Shown here piece after piece: positions 10,715 through 20,262 of a stretch of 60,000 bases of DNA (position 1 is its first letter; every line of letters begins with the position of its first letter). Under the pieces are notes generated by a model. The model ran no database searches. It was not told where the DNA came from and saw nothing but the letters and a program-made list of their open reading frames with translations. The position numbers and the translations under genes are program-made. The stretch spans positions 1 through 60,000 of the forward strand of contig NC_011989.1 in NCBI RefSeq assembly GCF_000016285.1, written 5' to 3'. The DNA comes from Allorhizobium ampelinum S4. Lineage in GTDB: Bacteria > Pseudomonadota > Alphaproteobacteria > Rhizobiales > Rhizobiaceae.

Positions 10715-11311
10715 TCAGGCCTTGAATTTACCCTCAAAAACCACGGATTCCAGTGGTTTGCGGTCATTGGGGACTTCCTTTGCCTGCAAGCCTTCCGGCA
10801 GGATCGATTTGTCCCCCAGCTTGCCAATGGCGACGGCGGCTTCAATATGGAAATCGGCGGGAACACCAAGCACGTTGGCAGCCTTATCGAAATCTACGCC
10901 GGTCATGCCATGGGCATGGAAGCCGGAATGGATAGCCTGAAGTGCCAGATAACCCCAGGCAGCACCGGCATCGAAGCTGTGGCTGCGCGAAGGCTTCGGC
11001 GCGGAGCCGTCGGGCGAGCGGCTCAGCGTATCGGAAATGACGAAAACCAGAGCGGAGGCATTCTTGGCCCAGCCTTGGTTGAATTCGATCAGGGCACCCA
11101 GCAGGGCATCGAAATGTTCATCGCCCTTCAAGGCATAGACGAAGCGCCAAGGCTGGTAGTTAAAAGCCGAGGGCGCCCAATGAGCCGCTTCAAGAATGGT
11201 CAGCAATTCGGTTTTGCTCATGGTCTCGCCGGTGAAGGCGCGGGGCGACCAGCGATCCAGGAAGATCGGGTGAATGTCATGGGTGGCGTTACGATGATTG
11301 CTGCTTGTCAT
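10715..11311 (-). CDS. nitroreductase family protein
   Basis: 198 aa. FMN-dependent NAD(P)H oxidoreductase fold. The N-terminal DRWSPRAFTG, the AHWAPSAFNYQPWRF FMN-binding segment near residue 42 and the DAGAAWGYLALQA helix near residue 112 are typical of the nitroreductase superfamily. The natural substrate cannot be told from the sequence; members reduce nitroaromatics, quinones or enones. ATG at 11311 follows a GAGG ribosome site; a TTG two codons upstream is less likely. It is convergent with gyrB and stands alone. Confidence 0.88.
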   Translation of the reverse strand: MTSSNHRNATHDIHPIFLDRWSPRAFTGETMSKTELLTILEAAHWAPSAFNYQPWRFVYALKGDEHFDALLGALIEFNQGWAKNASALVFVISDTLSRSPDGSAPKPSRSHSFDAGAAWGYLALQAIHSGFHAHGMTGVDFDKAANVLGVPADFHIEAAVAIGKLGDKSILPEGLQAKEVPNDRKPLESVVFEGKFKA

Positions 11312-11731
11312 TATCAAACCTCAAAAATGTGGGAGTCTCGAAACAAGGTGGCACAGGGGTCGCATCATTGCGATCAGCATATTTATCCCGAAACATTGTC
11401 ACTGATTTTACGGCAGAGTTGCGAAACACCTGACCAAACCTCTTCGCGGCACATAGGGTGTGTGGCCGCGACCGGCAAGGTGTAGCAACCATGGCCGAAA
11501 AGCACCGGAAAGCCCCATCACTCCTTTGTCAAGGTGTGAAATCCCATGGACGGATTCGCGCAATAAAATCTATGAAGTATAAAGGTTTCTGTGCATACTA
11601 TCTGGTCAATGGTCGATAGTGGTGGGGGTTAAGCAATTTCTTTACCCCTTTGAACTTTGACCGGAACCTTGGCTTGACTGGTCCAGTTTAGCTTTGGATG
11701 AGTGACAACAGGGAAGAGGCGGATCGCATCG
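11312..11731. other. intergenic region between nitroreductase and phaZ, with two small inverted repeats
   Basis: No gene is supported here. The region must hold the divergent promoters of the nitroreductase gene and phaZ. Two inverted repeats are visible on the phaZ side: ACTATC/GATAGT (11597-11602 and 11615-11620) and GGGGTTAAG/CTTTACCCC (11625-11633 and 11640-11648, one mismatch). Either could be an operator, but no known consensus was recognised. Confidence 0.4.
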
Positions 11732-13027
11732 ATGTTTTATCAACTGTATGAAATGAATCACGCAGCCATGGCTCCTTTGCGGGCCACGGCAGATGCCATG
11801 CGTCTAGCCTTCCGCAATCCGCTGAACCCGCTGACTCACACCGTTATCGGCCGGACAATGGCCGCAGGCTTCGAGGTGATCGAGCGCAACACGCGGCGCT
11901 ATGGCAAGCCCGAATTCGGTCTTCCGACCACGGTGATCGACGGATCGCCTGTGAAGATCACCGAGGAAGTCACGTGGTCCAAGCCGTTCTGCAATCTCAT
12001 TCATTTCAACCGGAGCCTGACCCAGCCCCGGAGTAACGACCCGAAAATCCTGATCGTCGCGCCGATGTCAGGCCATTACGCCACCTTGTTGCGCGGCACT
12101 GTTGAGGCCTTGCTGCCCAGTGCCGATGTTTATATTACCGACTGGATCGATGCCCGCATGGTGCCGATGACGGACGGAACGTTCGACTTCGATGACTATG
12201 TCGATTACGTGATCGAGATCCTGCATCATCTCGGCCCCAACACCAATCTCGTCGCCGTCTGCCAGCCCTCCGTTCCCGTGCTGGCTGCCGTGGCCCGGAT
12301 GGAGGCCGAAAACGATGAATTCGTGCCATCCTCGATGACATTGATGGGTGGCCCGATCGATACGCGCATCAATCCGACAGCCGTTAATGAGCTGGCCAAG
12401 AACAAGCCGATTGAGTGGTTTGAGGAAAACGTCATCATGAACGTTCCTTGGCCACAGCCGGGCTTCCTGCGGCCCGTCTATCCGGGCTTCCTTCAGCTTT
12501 CAGGATTCATGTCGATGAATCTTGATCGGCATATGATTGCCCAGAAAGATTTCTATGTGCATCTGGTGAAGAACAACGGCGATTCCGCCGAAAAGCACCG
12601 GGAATTCTATGATGAATATCTGTCGGTCATGGACCTGACGGCTGAGTTCTATCTGCAAACGGTGGAAGCCGTGTTCATGCGGCATTCCCTGCCGAAGGGC
12701 GAGCTGATGCATCGTGGCAAACCGGTCGATTGCGGCGCCATCCGCAATGTGGCTCTTTTGACGGTCGAAGGCGAGAACGACGATATTTCCGGCGTCGGCC
12801 AGACAAAGGCGGCACAGACGCTCTGCACCAATCTCGCCGATGACAAGCGCATGCATTATATGCAGCCGGATGTCGGCCATTACGGCGTCTTCACTGGTTC
12901 TCGGTTCCGTCGGGAGATCGCACCGCGCATCGTTGCTTTTGCCAAGCAGCATTCCAATCAACCGACCTCGGCGGTAAAGCGGGCAACCATGGTAAAGCGC
13001 GTGATCAAGGGTGGAAAATCGACCTAA
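11732..13027 (+). CDS. phaZ: intracellular polyhydroxybutyrate depolymerase
   Basis: 431 aa. Degrades stored poly-3-hydroxybutyrate granules. It matches the intracellular PhaZ (PhaZa1-like) family: an N-terminal MFYQLYEMNHAAMAP segment, a lipase-box-like LVAVCQPSVP near residue 180 with cysteine in place of the usual serine nucleophile, a catalytic-type aspartate in VEGENDDISG near residue 355, and a histidine in QPDVGHYGVF near residue 388. ATG at 11732 is preceded by GGGAAGAGG at 11711-11719; the longer reading from 11702 is not family-like. It is monocistronic by position. Rhizobia accumulate PHB, which fits the organism. Confidence 0.92.
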   Translation: MFYQLYEMNHAAMAPLRATADAMRLAFRNPLNPLTHTVIGRTMAAGFEVIERNTRRYGKPEFGLPTTVIDGSPVKITEEVTWSKPFCNLIHFNRSLTQPRSNDPKILIVAPMSGHYATLLRGTVEALLPSADVYITDWIDARMVPMTDGTFDFDDYVDYVIEILHHLGPNTNLVAVCQPSVPVLAAVARMEAENDEFVPSSMTLMGGPIDTRINPTAVNELAKNKPIEWFEENVIMNVPWPQPGFLRPVYPGFLQLSGFMSMNLDRHMIAQKDFYVHLVKNNGDSAEKHREFYDEYLSVMDLTAEFYLQTVEAVFMRHSLPKGELMHRGKPVDCGAIRNVALLTVEGENDDISGVGQTKAAQTLCTNLADDKRMHYMQPDVGHYGVFTGSRFRREIAPRIVAFAKQHSNQPTSAVKRATMVKRVIKGGKST

Positions 13028-13164
13028 GGGGAAATCGAATTTCCCGAATTCCTCGAGTGCTTTAGCAAATTGAAAACGACGGATGCTTGAAGGTTGTATC
13101 CGCCATTCCCATCTCGAATATGTCCGGTTGCATGGTGCTTGCCGGACGTAACGAGGATAATGGA

Positions 13165-13611
13165 ATGAACCAATCAGCATTGCTGCGTCCGGGCTGGAGG
13201 CCTGCGACGATTGCCATGATGGTGCTCGGCTTCGTGATCTTCTGGCCGCTTGGCCTTGCCATGCTTGCCTATATTTTATGGGGCGATCGCTTCCGCACAT
13301 CGAAACGCAACGCAAATGAGGCTATGGACGCCATGTTTTCAAAATGCTGCGGCAGCCGCCGGTCACGTAATCGCAACCGCTTTAGCGCCTCTAGTGGCAA
13401 TCTCGCCTTCGACGAATGGCGTGTCACCGAGCTGGAGCGTATCGAGCAGGAACGTCGCAAGCTTGAAGAAATGCGTGAAGAATTCGAGGCCTATGTCCTG
13501 GAATTGCAGCGCGCCAAGGATCAGGATGAATTCAACCGCTTCATGAACCAGCGCAATGCCAGCCGCCGCGATGACCGCGGCAGCGATGTCCAGACTTTCA
13601 CTCCGGACTGA
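13165..13611 (+). CDS. DUF2852 family membrane protein
   Basis: 148 aa. DUF2852 proteins are alphaproteobacterial and uncharacterised. One or two hydrophobic helices near residues 14-39 (MMVLGFVIFWPLGLAMLAYILWG) are followed by a basic, Arg/Asn-rich segment and a charged coiled-coil-like helix near residues 90-130 rich in Glu and Arg. The N-terminal segment and the long coiled coil suggest a membrane-tethered oligomeric protein; no function is known. ATG at 13165 follows GAGGATAATGG; an earlier in-frame start at 13087 adds 26 residues unlike the family. A strong terminator follows. Confidence 0.85.
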   Translation: MNQSALLRPGWRPATIAMMVLGFVIFWPLGLAMLAYILWGDRFRTSKRNANEAMDAMFSKCCGSRRSRNRNRFSASSGNLAFDEWRVTELERIEQERRKLEEMREEFEAYVLELQRAKDQDEFNRFMNQRNASRRDDRGSDVQTFTPD

Positions 13612-13632
13612 CCATCATGTGATTTTGCAAAG

Positions 13633-13663
13633 GCCGAGATCCTTTTGGATCTCGGCTTTTTTT
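13633..13663 (+). terminator. rho-independent terminator after the DUF2852 gene
   Basis: GCCGAGATCC (13633-13642) pairs perfectly with GGATCTCGGC (13647-13656) across a four-base T loop, followed by seven T residues. Confidence 0.9.
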
Positions 13664-13721
13664 ATGGCTCTCGATAACGGATATAAGGCCACGACTGGAA
13701 CGAATCAGGTAAAAGACCCGG

Positions 13722-14486
13722 ATGTTTCCCTTGTTTTTGCGAAGCCCGACCAAAGTGGCAAAAAAGCCGAAAGTGCCAGAGAGCCGTGAGCTGTTGGTGG
13801 CTGGCCGACCTGTGCCGCTTGCCATTCGCGAAAACCTGCGCGCCACCCGCATTACCCTGCGGATCGAGCCCGGTGGCCGGGGCCTGAAAATGACCATTCC
13901 CAAAGGGGTGCGCCAAGGCGACGTCAACGATTTTATCGAACGGCATCGCGGCTGGCTGGAAAGCAAGCTGGCTCGCTTTTCCGATGATACGAAAGTCAGG
14001 GCAGGGGGCGTGATTTCGCTGCGCGGTGTTGCGCATCGTATCGAGCATACCGGCCAGCTGCGCGGCGTGACCCAAGTGCAGATGGAAAATGGCGAGCCGG
14101 TGATCCGCATCAGCGGCCTGCCGGAACACGCCGGTCGTCGGTTGTCGGCTTTTCTGAAAAAGGAAGCGCGGCTTGATCTTGAGCGGCTGGTCGCCATCCA
14201 TACCGGGCGACTTGGAAAACCGTCAAAGAGCCTGGCGCTGAAGGACACGCGCAGCCGTTGGGGCTCTTGCTCCTGGGATGGCAATTTAAGTTTTTCCTGG
14301 CGGATCGTCATGGCGCCACCCTCGGTGATCGATTACCTTGCCGCTCATGAGGTGGCGCATTTGAAGGAAATGAACCACGGCCCGCAATTCTGGGCGCTGT
14401 GCAAACGTCTCTGCCCCGGCATGGACGAGGCCAAGAGCTGGTTGAAGCGGCATGGATCGGAACTGCATGCCCTCGATTTTGACTGA
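13722..14486 (+). CDS. YgjP-like (M48-type, DUF45) metal-dependent hydrolase
   Basis: 254 aa. The C-terminal third carries the zinc-metallopeptidase motif AAHEVAHLKEMNH near residue 207 (HExxH plus a downstream histidine) preceded by the family signature DTRSRWGSCSWDGNLSFSW near residue 172, which defines the YgjP/DUF45 family. Substrates are unknown; SprT-like activity is sometimes inferred. The N-terminal half is basic and probably binds substrate. ATG at 13722 gives the plausible start, though the ribosome site is weak. It ends 41 bases before trpF, a gap filled by two hairpins. Confidence 0.87.
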   Translation: MFPLFLRSPTKVAKKPKVPESRELLVAGRPVPLAIRENLRATRITLRIEPGGRGLKMTIPKGVRQGDVNDFIERHRGWLESKLARFSDDTKVRAGGVISLRGVAHRIEHTGQLRGVTQVQMENGEPVIRISGLPEHAGRRLSAFLKKEARLDLERLVAIHTGRLGKPSKSLALKDTRSRWGSCSWDGNLSFSWRIVMAPPSVIDYLAAHEVAHLKEMNHGPQFWALCKRLCPGMDEAKSWLKRHGSELHALDFD

Positions 14487-14489
14487 TTT

Positions 14490-14533
14490 GGCTCGACTCC
14501 GAGCCGATTTCATGTCACTTCGCTGACATGAAA
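14490..14533 (+). promoter_or_regulatory. tandem hairpins, second one containing the trpF start codon
   Basis: Hairpin 1: GGCTCG (14490-14495) pairs with CGAGCC (14500-14505). Hairpin 2: TTTCATGTCA (14508-14517) pairs perfectly with TGACATGAAA (14524-14533), and the trpF ATG (14528-14530) sits in its right arm. No purine-rich ribosome site precedes trpF. The left arm also contains a four-codon reading frame (ATG 14512, stop 14524-14526) ending just before the trpF start. This could mask the start codon or couple translation; no regulatory role has been shown. Confidence 0.5.
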
Positions 14534-15202
14534 CCTGATGTCAAAATTTGCGGATTGAAGACCGAGGAAGCCGTCGAAAAGGCTGTCAGCCTGGGGGCCA
14601 CCCATGTCGGCTTCATCTTCTTTGAGAAAAGCCCAAGACATATCGAACCCGATATCGCCGGACGCATTGCCGAAAAGGCGCGGGGCAGGGCGAAGATCGT
14701 TGCGGTCACCGTGGACGCGGACACCGATGACCTTGATGATATTGTGTATCTGCTAAAGCCGGATATCCTGCAATTGCATGGCCATGAAAGCCCGCAACAG
14801 GTGCTGACCATCAAGGCGCTCTACGGTCTTCCTGTCATGAAGGTGTTTTCCATCCGCGAACCCGCTGATCTTTTGCAGATCGATGCCTATATAGGGATAG
14901 CAGATCGTTTTCTGCTGGATGCCAAGGCGCCTGAAGGCTCCGATCTGCCGGGCGGCAATGGTGTCACCTTCGATTGGCGTCTGCTGCGCGATCTTGACGC
15001 AGAGGTCGATTACATGCTTTCGGGTGGGCTCAACAAGGACAATGTCGGGCAAGCCCTTGCCGAGACGGCAGCGCGAGGCCTGGATGTGTCTTCCGGCGTC
15101 GAAAGCGCGCCGGGCGTCAAGGATCTCGAACGGATGGATCAGTTCTTCGCCGCCGTCAGGCTGGCAACGGCCACAGCGCCGGTTTCAGGGAGTGTACAGT
15201 GA
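14528..15202 (+). CDS. trpF: phosphoribosylanthranilate isomerase
   Basis: 224 aa. Catalyses the Amadori rearrangement of phosphoribosylanthranilate in tryptophan synthesis. The TIM-barrel motifs are present: catalytic cysteine in VKICGLKT near residue 7, FFEKSPRHI near residue 34, catalytic aspartate in FLLDAKAP near residue 132, and the phosphate-binding LSGGLNKDN near residue 164. It leads the trpF-trpB-trpA-accD run; its stop overlaps the trpB GTG start. Its own start codon lies in the arm of a hairpin (14508-14533) without a clear ribosome site, so translation may be controlled or weak. Confidence 0.95.
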   Translation: MKPDVKICGLKTEEAVEKAVSLGATHVGFIFFEKSPRHIEPDIAGRIAEKARGRAKIVAVTVDADTDDLDDIVYLLKPDILQLHGHESPQQVLTIKALYGLPVMKVFSIREPADLLQIDAYIGIADRFLLDAKAPEGSDLPGGNGVTFDWRLLRDLDAEVDYMLSGGLNKDNVGQALAETAARGLDVSSGVESAPGVKDLERMDQFFAAVRLATATAPVSGSVQ

Positions 15203-16419
15203 ACCAGAACCCAATTCCGAATTCCTTCCGGTCCGGGCCGGATGAAGATGGTCGTTTCGGCATTTTCGGAGGCCGCTTCGTGGCCGAAACCTTGATGCCG
15301 CTGATCCTGGATCTGCAGGCGGAATGGGAAAATGCCAAGACCGACCCCAGCTTCAAGGCTGAACTCGATCACCTCAACACCCATTATACCGGGCGTCCGA
15401 GCCCGCTCTATTTCGCCGAGCGGCTGACGGCGGAGCTTGGTGGCGCCAAGATCTATTTCAAGCGCGACGAGTTGAACCATACCGGTTCGCACAAGATCAA
15501 CAATTGTCTCGGCCAGATCCTGCTGGCCAAGCGCATGGGCAAGACCCGGATTATCGCCGAGACCGGCGCTGGCCAGCACGGCGTGGCCTCGGCCACCGTC
15601 GCGGCTCGTTTCGGTCTGCCCTGCATCGTCTATATGGGTGCCACTGATGTGGAGCGCCAGGCACCGAACGTCTTCCGCATGAAGCTGCTCGGTGCGGAAG
15701 TCCGCCCGGTGAGTTCAGGGCATGGAACCTTGAAGGATGCGATGAACGAGGCCCTGCGCGACTGGGTCACCAATGTCGATGAGACCTACTACATGATCGG
15801 CACGGCTGCCGGTCCGCATCCCTATCCGGAAATGGTCCGTGAATTCCAGTCGGTGATCGGCAAGGAATCCCGCGAGCAGATGATGGCTGCCGAAGGCCGC
15901 CTGCCGGATATGCTGGTGGCAGCTGTCGGCGGTGGCTCCAATGCCATTGGCCTGTTCCATCCGTTCCTCGATGATGAGAGCGTGCGGATGATCGGTGTCG
16001 AGGCTGGCGGCAAGGGGCTTGATGGCAATGAGCATTGCGCCTCGCTGACCGCAGGCTCCCCTGGCGTCCTGCATGGCAACCGCACCTATCTGCTGCAAGA
16101 CAGCGACGGGCAGATCAAGGATGGCCATTCGATTTCGGCCGGGCTTGATTATCCGGGTATCGGTCCGGAACATTCCTGGTTGAAGGATATCGGCCGGGTG
16201 GAATATGTGCCGATCATGGATACCGAAGCGCTGGAGGCTTTCCAGCTTCTGACCCGCACCGAAGGCATTATTCCGGCTCTCGAACCCAGCCACGCCCTGG
16301 CCGAGGTGATGAAGCGCGCTCCGAAAATGGGCAAGGACGAGATCATCCTGATGAACCTTTGCGGACGCGGCGACAAGGACATCTTTACGGTCGGCAAGAT
16401 TCTGGGAATGGGGCTCTGA
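15199..16419 (+). CDS. trpB: tryptophan synthase beta chain
   Basis: 406 aa. Condenses indole with serine to tryptophan using pyridoxal phosphate. The PLP lysine is in [13 protein letters not shown] near residue 97 and the PLP-phosphate loop [10 protein letters not shown] is near residue 239. Start is GTG at 15199 overlapping the trpF stop (GTGA), indicating coupled translation. trpA begins one base after the stop, so subunits are made together and the alpha2beta2 channelled complex is expected. Confidence 0.97.
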   Translation: MNQNPIPNSFRSGPDEDGRFGIFGGRFVAETLMPLILDLQAEWENAKTDPSFKAELDHLNTHYTGRPSPLYFAERLTAELGGAKIYFKRDELNHTGSHKINNCLGQILLAKRMGKTRIIAETGAGQHGVASATVAARFGLPCIVYMGATDVERQAPNVFRMKLLGAEVRPVSSGHGTLKDAMNEALRDWVTNVDETYYMIGTAAGPHPYPEMVREFQSVIGKESREQMMAAEGRLPDMLVAAVGGGSNAIGLFHPFLDDESVRMIGVEAGGKGLDGNEHCASLTAGSPGVLHGNRTYLLQDSDGQIKDGHSISAGLDYPGIGPEHSWLKDIGRVEYVPIMDTEALEAFQLLTRTEGIIPALEPSHALAEVMKRAPKMGKDEIILMNLCGRGDKDIFTVGKILGMGL

Positions 16420-16420
16420 T

Positions 16421-17260
16421 ATGACGCAGCGTATGGACAAACGGTTCGCCGATCTGAAGGAAGAGGGCCGTCCGGCTCTCGTCACTTATTTCATGGGCGG
16501 CGATCCGGATTTCGAAACGTCGCTCGCCATCATGAAGGCCTTGCCGCAGGCTGGTGCCGATGTGATTGAGCTTGGCATGCCGTTTTCCGACCCGATGGCC
16601 GATGGTCCTGCCATTCAAATGGCCGGTCAGCGCGCCCTGAAGGCCGGTCAGACCCTGGTAAAAACCCTGGATATGGCGCGGGAATTCCGCAAAGGCGATC
16701 AGGCTACGCCGATCGTCATGATGGGGTATTACAATCCGATCTATGTCTATGGCGTCGAAAAATTCCTGGATGATGCGCTGGACGCGGGCATTGACGGTTT
16801 GATTGTCGTCGATCTTCCGCCGGAAATGGACGATGAATTGTGCCTGCCAGCCCGCAAGCGCGATATCAATTTCATTCGTCTGGCGACACCGACTACGGAT
16901 GAGAAGCGCCTGCCGATGGTGCTGCAAAATACCTCTGGATTCGTCTATTATGTATCGATGAACGGCATTACAGGCTCGGCTTTGCCCGATCCGTCCAAGG
17001 TTGCCGGTGCCGTCGGGCGGATCAAGGCCCATACCGATCTGCCGATCTGCGTTGGCTTCGGCGTGAAGACGGCGGAACATGCAAGGCTGATTGGGGCCAG
17101 CGCCGATGGCGTCGTGGTCGGTACGGCCATTGTCAATCAGGTCGCATTGAGCCTGACCAAGGATGATAAGGCGACGGCGGATACGGTGCAATCGGTGGTA
17201 ACCCTAGTGCGTGGGCTGGCAAGCGGCGTCCAGACTGCCCGGCTTGCGGCTGCGCAATAG
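16421..17260 (+). CDS. trpA: tryptophan synthase alpha chain
   Basis: 279 aa. Cleaves indole-3-glycerol phosphate to indole and glyceraldehyde-3-phosphate. Both catalytic acids are in the segment [20 protein letters not shown] near residue 47 (Glu and Asp), and GFGVKTAEH near residue 211 is the phosphate-binding loop. It starts one base after trpB. About 135 bases separate it from the accD start, so accD may have its own signals even though it is on the same strand. Confidence 0.97.
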   Translation: MTQRMDKRFADLKEEGRPALVTYFMGGDPDFETSLAIMKALPQAGADVIELGMPFSDPMADGPAIQMAGQRALKAGQTLVKTLDMAREFRKGDQATPIVMMGYYNPIYVYGVEKFLDDALDAGIDGLIVVDLPPEMDDELCLPARKRDINFIRLATPTTDEKRLPMVLQNTSGFVYYVSMNGITGSALPDPSKVAGAVGRIKAHTDLPICVGFGVKTAEHARLIGASADGVVVGTAIVNQVALSLTKDDKATADTVQSVVTLVRGLASGVQTARLAAAQ

Positions 17261-17394
17261 TCCTTCTAAAATGGGCTATTGCCTTGGAAGAAGCGGAGCC
17301 CGAGCGGGCTCCACCTCTTCCTGATTGTCTGTTTTCAGCCTTTTCGGATGCCGGCCCGCCGATCCCGGAAGTGCGCGATCAAGGAGTATTCAAA

Positions 17395-18315
17395 GTGAAC
17401 TGGATTACCAATTACGTTCGCCCCCGCATCAATTCCATGCTGGGCCGTCGCGATGTTCCGGACAATCTCTGGATCAAGTGCCCCGAAACCGGCGAAATGG
17501 TCTTTCATAAGGATCTGGAAGAGAACAAATGGGTTGTTCCCGCTTCCGGCTACCATATGAAAATGCCCGCCAAGGCGCGGCTGGCCGATCTGTTCGATGG
17601 CGGCAAGTACGAAGCTTTCGCCCAGCCGAAAGTGGCGCAGGACCCGCTGAAGTTCCGCGATTCGAAGAAATACAGCGACCGCCTGAAGGATAGCCGCACC
17701 AAGACCGAGCAGGAAGACACGATTGTCGCCGGTCTCGGCACGGTCGAAGGCCTGAAGCTGGTGGCCGTCGTGCATGAATTTAACTTCATGGGCGGCTCGC
17801 TGGGTATTGCTGCCGGTGAGGCCATCGTCAAGGCGTTCGAGCGGGCCATTGCGGAAAAATGCCCGCTGGTGATGTTCCCGGCTTCGGGCGGGGCGCGTAT
17901 GCAGGAAGGCATTCTGTCGCTGATGCAATTGCCGCGCACCACGGTTGCCGTCGATTTGCTGAAGGAAGCAGGCCTGCCTTACATCGTTGTGCTGACCAAT
18001 CCGACCACGGGCGGCGTGACGGCTTCCTATGCTATGCTGGGCGACCTGCATATCGCTGAGCCGGGTGCCGAAATCTGCTTTGCTGGTAAGCGCGTGATCG
18101 AGCAGACCATCCGCGAAAAGCTGCCGGAGGGGTTCCAGACCTCGGAATACCTGCTGGAGCACGGCATGGTCGATATGGTGGTCAAGCGCCACGATATTCC
18201 GGCCACCCTGGCCCGCACCCTGAAAATCCTGACGAAGCAGCCCGCAACGGTGGTTGGCGCCAATGACGACAAGACCTTGTCGGTCATTGAGGCCTCGCGC
18301 GCCGTTTCCGCCTGA
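17395..18315 (+). CDS. accD: acetyl-CoA carboxylase carboxyltransferase beta subunit
   Basis: 306 aa. Half of the carboxyltransferase that makes malonyl-CoA for fatty acid synthesis, with AccA. The crotonase-type core shows [19 protein letters not shown] near residue 130 and the oxyanion region [11 protein letters not shown] near residue 160. The start is GTG at 17395 behind AAGGAG; the reading frame extends upstream to 17284 but that leader is not family-like. The N-terminal zinc-ribbon of E. coli AccD has four cysteines; here only the one in [10 protein letters not shown] is present, a degeneration common in rhizobial AccD as I recall. Linkage trpA-accD-folC is typical of rhizobia. Confidence 0.95.
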   Translation: MNWITNYVRPRINSMLGRRDVPDNLWIKCPETGEMVFHKDLEENKWVVPASGYHMKMPAKARLADLFDGGKYEAFAQPKVAQDPLKFRDSKKYSDRLKDSRTKTEQEDTIVAGLGTVEGLKLVAVVHEFNFMGGSLGIAAGEAIVKAFERAIAEKCPLVMFPASGGARMQEGILSLMQLPRTTVAVDLLKEAGLPYIVVLTNPTTGGVTASYAMLGDLHIAEPGAEICFAGKRVIEQTIREKLPEGFQTSEYLLEHGMVDMVVKRHDIPATLARTLKILTKQPATVVGANDDKTLSVIEASRAVSA

Positions 18316-18423
18316 TCGCCTTGGGTGATATAGTGACGGCAATCGCCGCCTGACATGCCTAAAGTCGGGAGCAGTTTTACTGCACCCGGCCCTCAATACG
18401 AATTGCAAGCCTGGAACCGCCCC

Positions 18424-19767
18424 ATGATAGAGAATACGCTGAGCCAGGCTGAACAGGTCATCAATGAATTGATGCAGTTGCATCCCAAGGGTTTTGACAT
18501 GACCCTGGAGCGTATGCGGCGTTTGCTCGAAGTGCTGGGCAATCCACAGGACAAGTTGCCGCCGGTCATCCATGTGGCTGGCACCAATGGCAAAGGCTCC
18601 GTCAGCGCCTTTTCCCGGGCGCTGTTGGAAGCTGGCGGCCTTGCCGTTCATGTCCACACGTCACCGCATTTGGTCAATTGGCACGAGCGTTACCGGATTG
18701 GCGTCAAAGGCGGCAAAGGGCAGATCGTTGATGATGGCTCGCTCGCCGATGCCTTGAGACGAGTGGCGGTCGCCAATGCGGGCCAGCACATCACCGTCTT
18801 TGAAATTTTGACGGCTGCCGCTTTCCTGCTGTTTTCTGAAATTCCCGCTGATGCGGTGATTATGGAAGTCGGCATGGGCGGGCGTCTGGATTGCACCAAC
18901 GTGGTGGATCGGCCCGCCGTCTCCGTCATCATGCCGATTTCTTTTGACCATCAGGCCTATCTGGGCGACCGGGTGGAGCTGATCGCTGCCGAGAAAGCCG
19001 GGATCATGAAAAGACGGCGACCGGTGGTGATCGGCCATCAGGAATTTGCCGCCGCCCGCGAGGCGCTGGTGGATATTGCTGAGCGATTGGGCTGTCCGCT
19101 GTCGGTGTTCGGCCAGGATTATCTGGCATTTGAGGAGCATGGGCGACTGGTCTATCAGGATGAAAGCGGCCTGATGGATCTGCCCCTGCCAAAACTTCCG
19201 GGCCGCCACCAGTTTGCCAATGCCGCAGCGGCCATCCGTGCCGTGCGCTCAGCTGGCTTCACCGTGACCGAAGCCATGGCTGAAACGGCGATGTACAGCG
19301 TTGAATGGCCGGGTCGCCTGCAAAAGCTGACGGAAGGCGCATTGCTGGCCCATGCGCCGAAGGGCGCCGAAATCTGGGTGGATGGCGGCCATAATCCCGG
19401 TGCCGGTGAAGTGATCGCCGAGGCGATGGCAGGCTTTGAAGAACGCCAATCCCGCCCGCTTTACCTGATCACCGGCATGCTCAACACCAAGGACCCGCTT
19501 GGCTATTTCAAAGCCTTTGAAGGCCTGGCCATCCAGGCCTTCACCGTGCCAATCCGCGGCACCGACGCTGCCTTGGACCCGGTGGCGCTGGCCAGCTCCG
19601 CCTACGATGCCGGAATTCCGGCAGAGCCGGTGTCATCGGTTGCGGAAGCGCTTGAGGCGATCTGTAGCCGGGTTAATGCAGAAGAGATTGCGCCGCGAAT
19701 CCTGATTGGTGGCTCGCTTTATGTGGTCGGCAATGTGCTGTCGGACAATGGCACGCCGCCGAGATAG
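18424..19767 (+). CDS. folC: bifunctional folylpolyglutamate / dihydrofolate synthase
   Basis: 447 aa. Adds glutamate to dihydropteroate and to folates. The Mur-ligase-type ATP loop VAGTNGKGSVSAF is near residue 54; the EVGMGGRLDCTNVV segment is near residue 149 and WVDGGHNPGAGEV near residue 318, all FolC-typical. The start is chosen at ATG 18424, which gives the family N-terminus (NELMQLHPKGFDMTLERM follows); an ATG at 18355 would add 23 residues that look non-coding. The stop TAG leads directly into a short intergenic repeat (19764 onward). Confidence 0.93.
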   Translation: MIENTLSQAEQVINELMQLHPKGFDMTLERMRRLLEVLGNPQDKLPPVIHVAGTNGKGSVSAFSRALLEAGGLAVHVHTSPHLVNWHERYRIGVKGGKGQIVDDGSLADALRRVAVANAGQHITVFEILTAAAFLLFSEIPADAVIMEVGMGGRLDCTNVVDRPAVSVIMPISFDHQAYLGDRVELIAAEKAGIMKRRRPVVIGHQEFAAAREALVDIAERLGCPLSVFGQDYLAFEEHGRLVYQDESGLMDLPLPKLPGRHQFANAAAAIRAVRSAGFTVTEAMAETAMYSVEWPGRLQKLTEGALLAHAPKGAEIWVDGGHNPGAGEVIAEAMAGFEERQSRPLYLITGMLNTKDPLGYFKAFEGLAIQAFTVPIRGTDAALDPVALASSAYDAGIPAEPVSSVAEALEAICSRVNAEEIAPRILIGGSLYVVGNVLSDNGTPPR

Positions 19768-19818
19768 GGTTTGCCTTGGGAAAAGTGGAACCCAGCTTTC
19801 CCAAAAGACAAACGAAAA
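19764..19818 (+). repeat. short copy of the GTTTGTC/AAAGACAAACGAAA intergenic repeat family
   Basis: Beginning at the folC stop, the segment carries GGGAAAAGTGGAACCC, then TTTCCC, then AAAAGACAAACGAAAAC. The same blocks occur in the plus-strand copy at 36830-36920 and inverted at 34310-34400. It is a dispersed palindromic intergenic repeat of the kind common in Rhizobiaceae; origin and role are unknown. Confidence 0.75.
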
Positions 19819-20262
19819 CAATTAAATATGATGATGGCTGTTCAATGTCAGAGTCCATGACTCAAACGTTTTGATATTCCGCGTACCCCCTCTGTCCTGC
19901 CGGACTTAGCCCTACGCATGGCTTCGGGCGTTCGTCAGTACAATCGATCCACTGGATCGATTGTTCGGCTGCGCCGACCCTTTCTCACCCCACTCAAGGA
20001 GGGAGATCAACCCGGATTTGGCCTTGCGAATCGCATTATCGCTCCCAGCGTATCGGTGATCAAGACCTATCCGTAAACTTAAGCTGTAACGTCTATCCGA
20101 TCTCCCTCCTTGAGGGGGAGATGTCCGGCAGGACAGAGGGGGGTAAGCCGCGTATCAAAACGTTCGCGTCACGTCCTGCCTGACATTGCGATAAACGATG
20201 TTTCCTCACCGGCATCGTTATAGAGTAGCCGAGTGATTCTCCGGCCCAATGCGCGATCCCCC
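19768..20262. repeat. gene-free region holding a 300-bp nested inverted-repeat element (19865-20164)
   Basis: Besides the short repeat at its left end, this gap contains an element with outer inverted repeats of about 40 bases: AACGTTTTGATA at 19865-19876 matches TATCAAAACGTT at 20153-20164, and the blocks around CCCCCTCTGTCCTGCCGGAC (19886-19905) match GTCCGGCAGGACAGAGG (20123-20139). Nested inside are a perfect 16-base pair of arms (19993-20008 and 20099-20114) and a palindrome CAATCGATCCA/TGGATCGATTG (19941-19963). There is no open reading frame of note. The CCTGCCGG-type sequence is familiar from rhizobial intergenic elements; a non-autonomous mobile origin is possible but no target duplication is seen. 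Confidence 0.75.
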
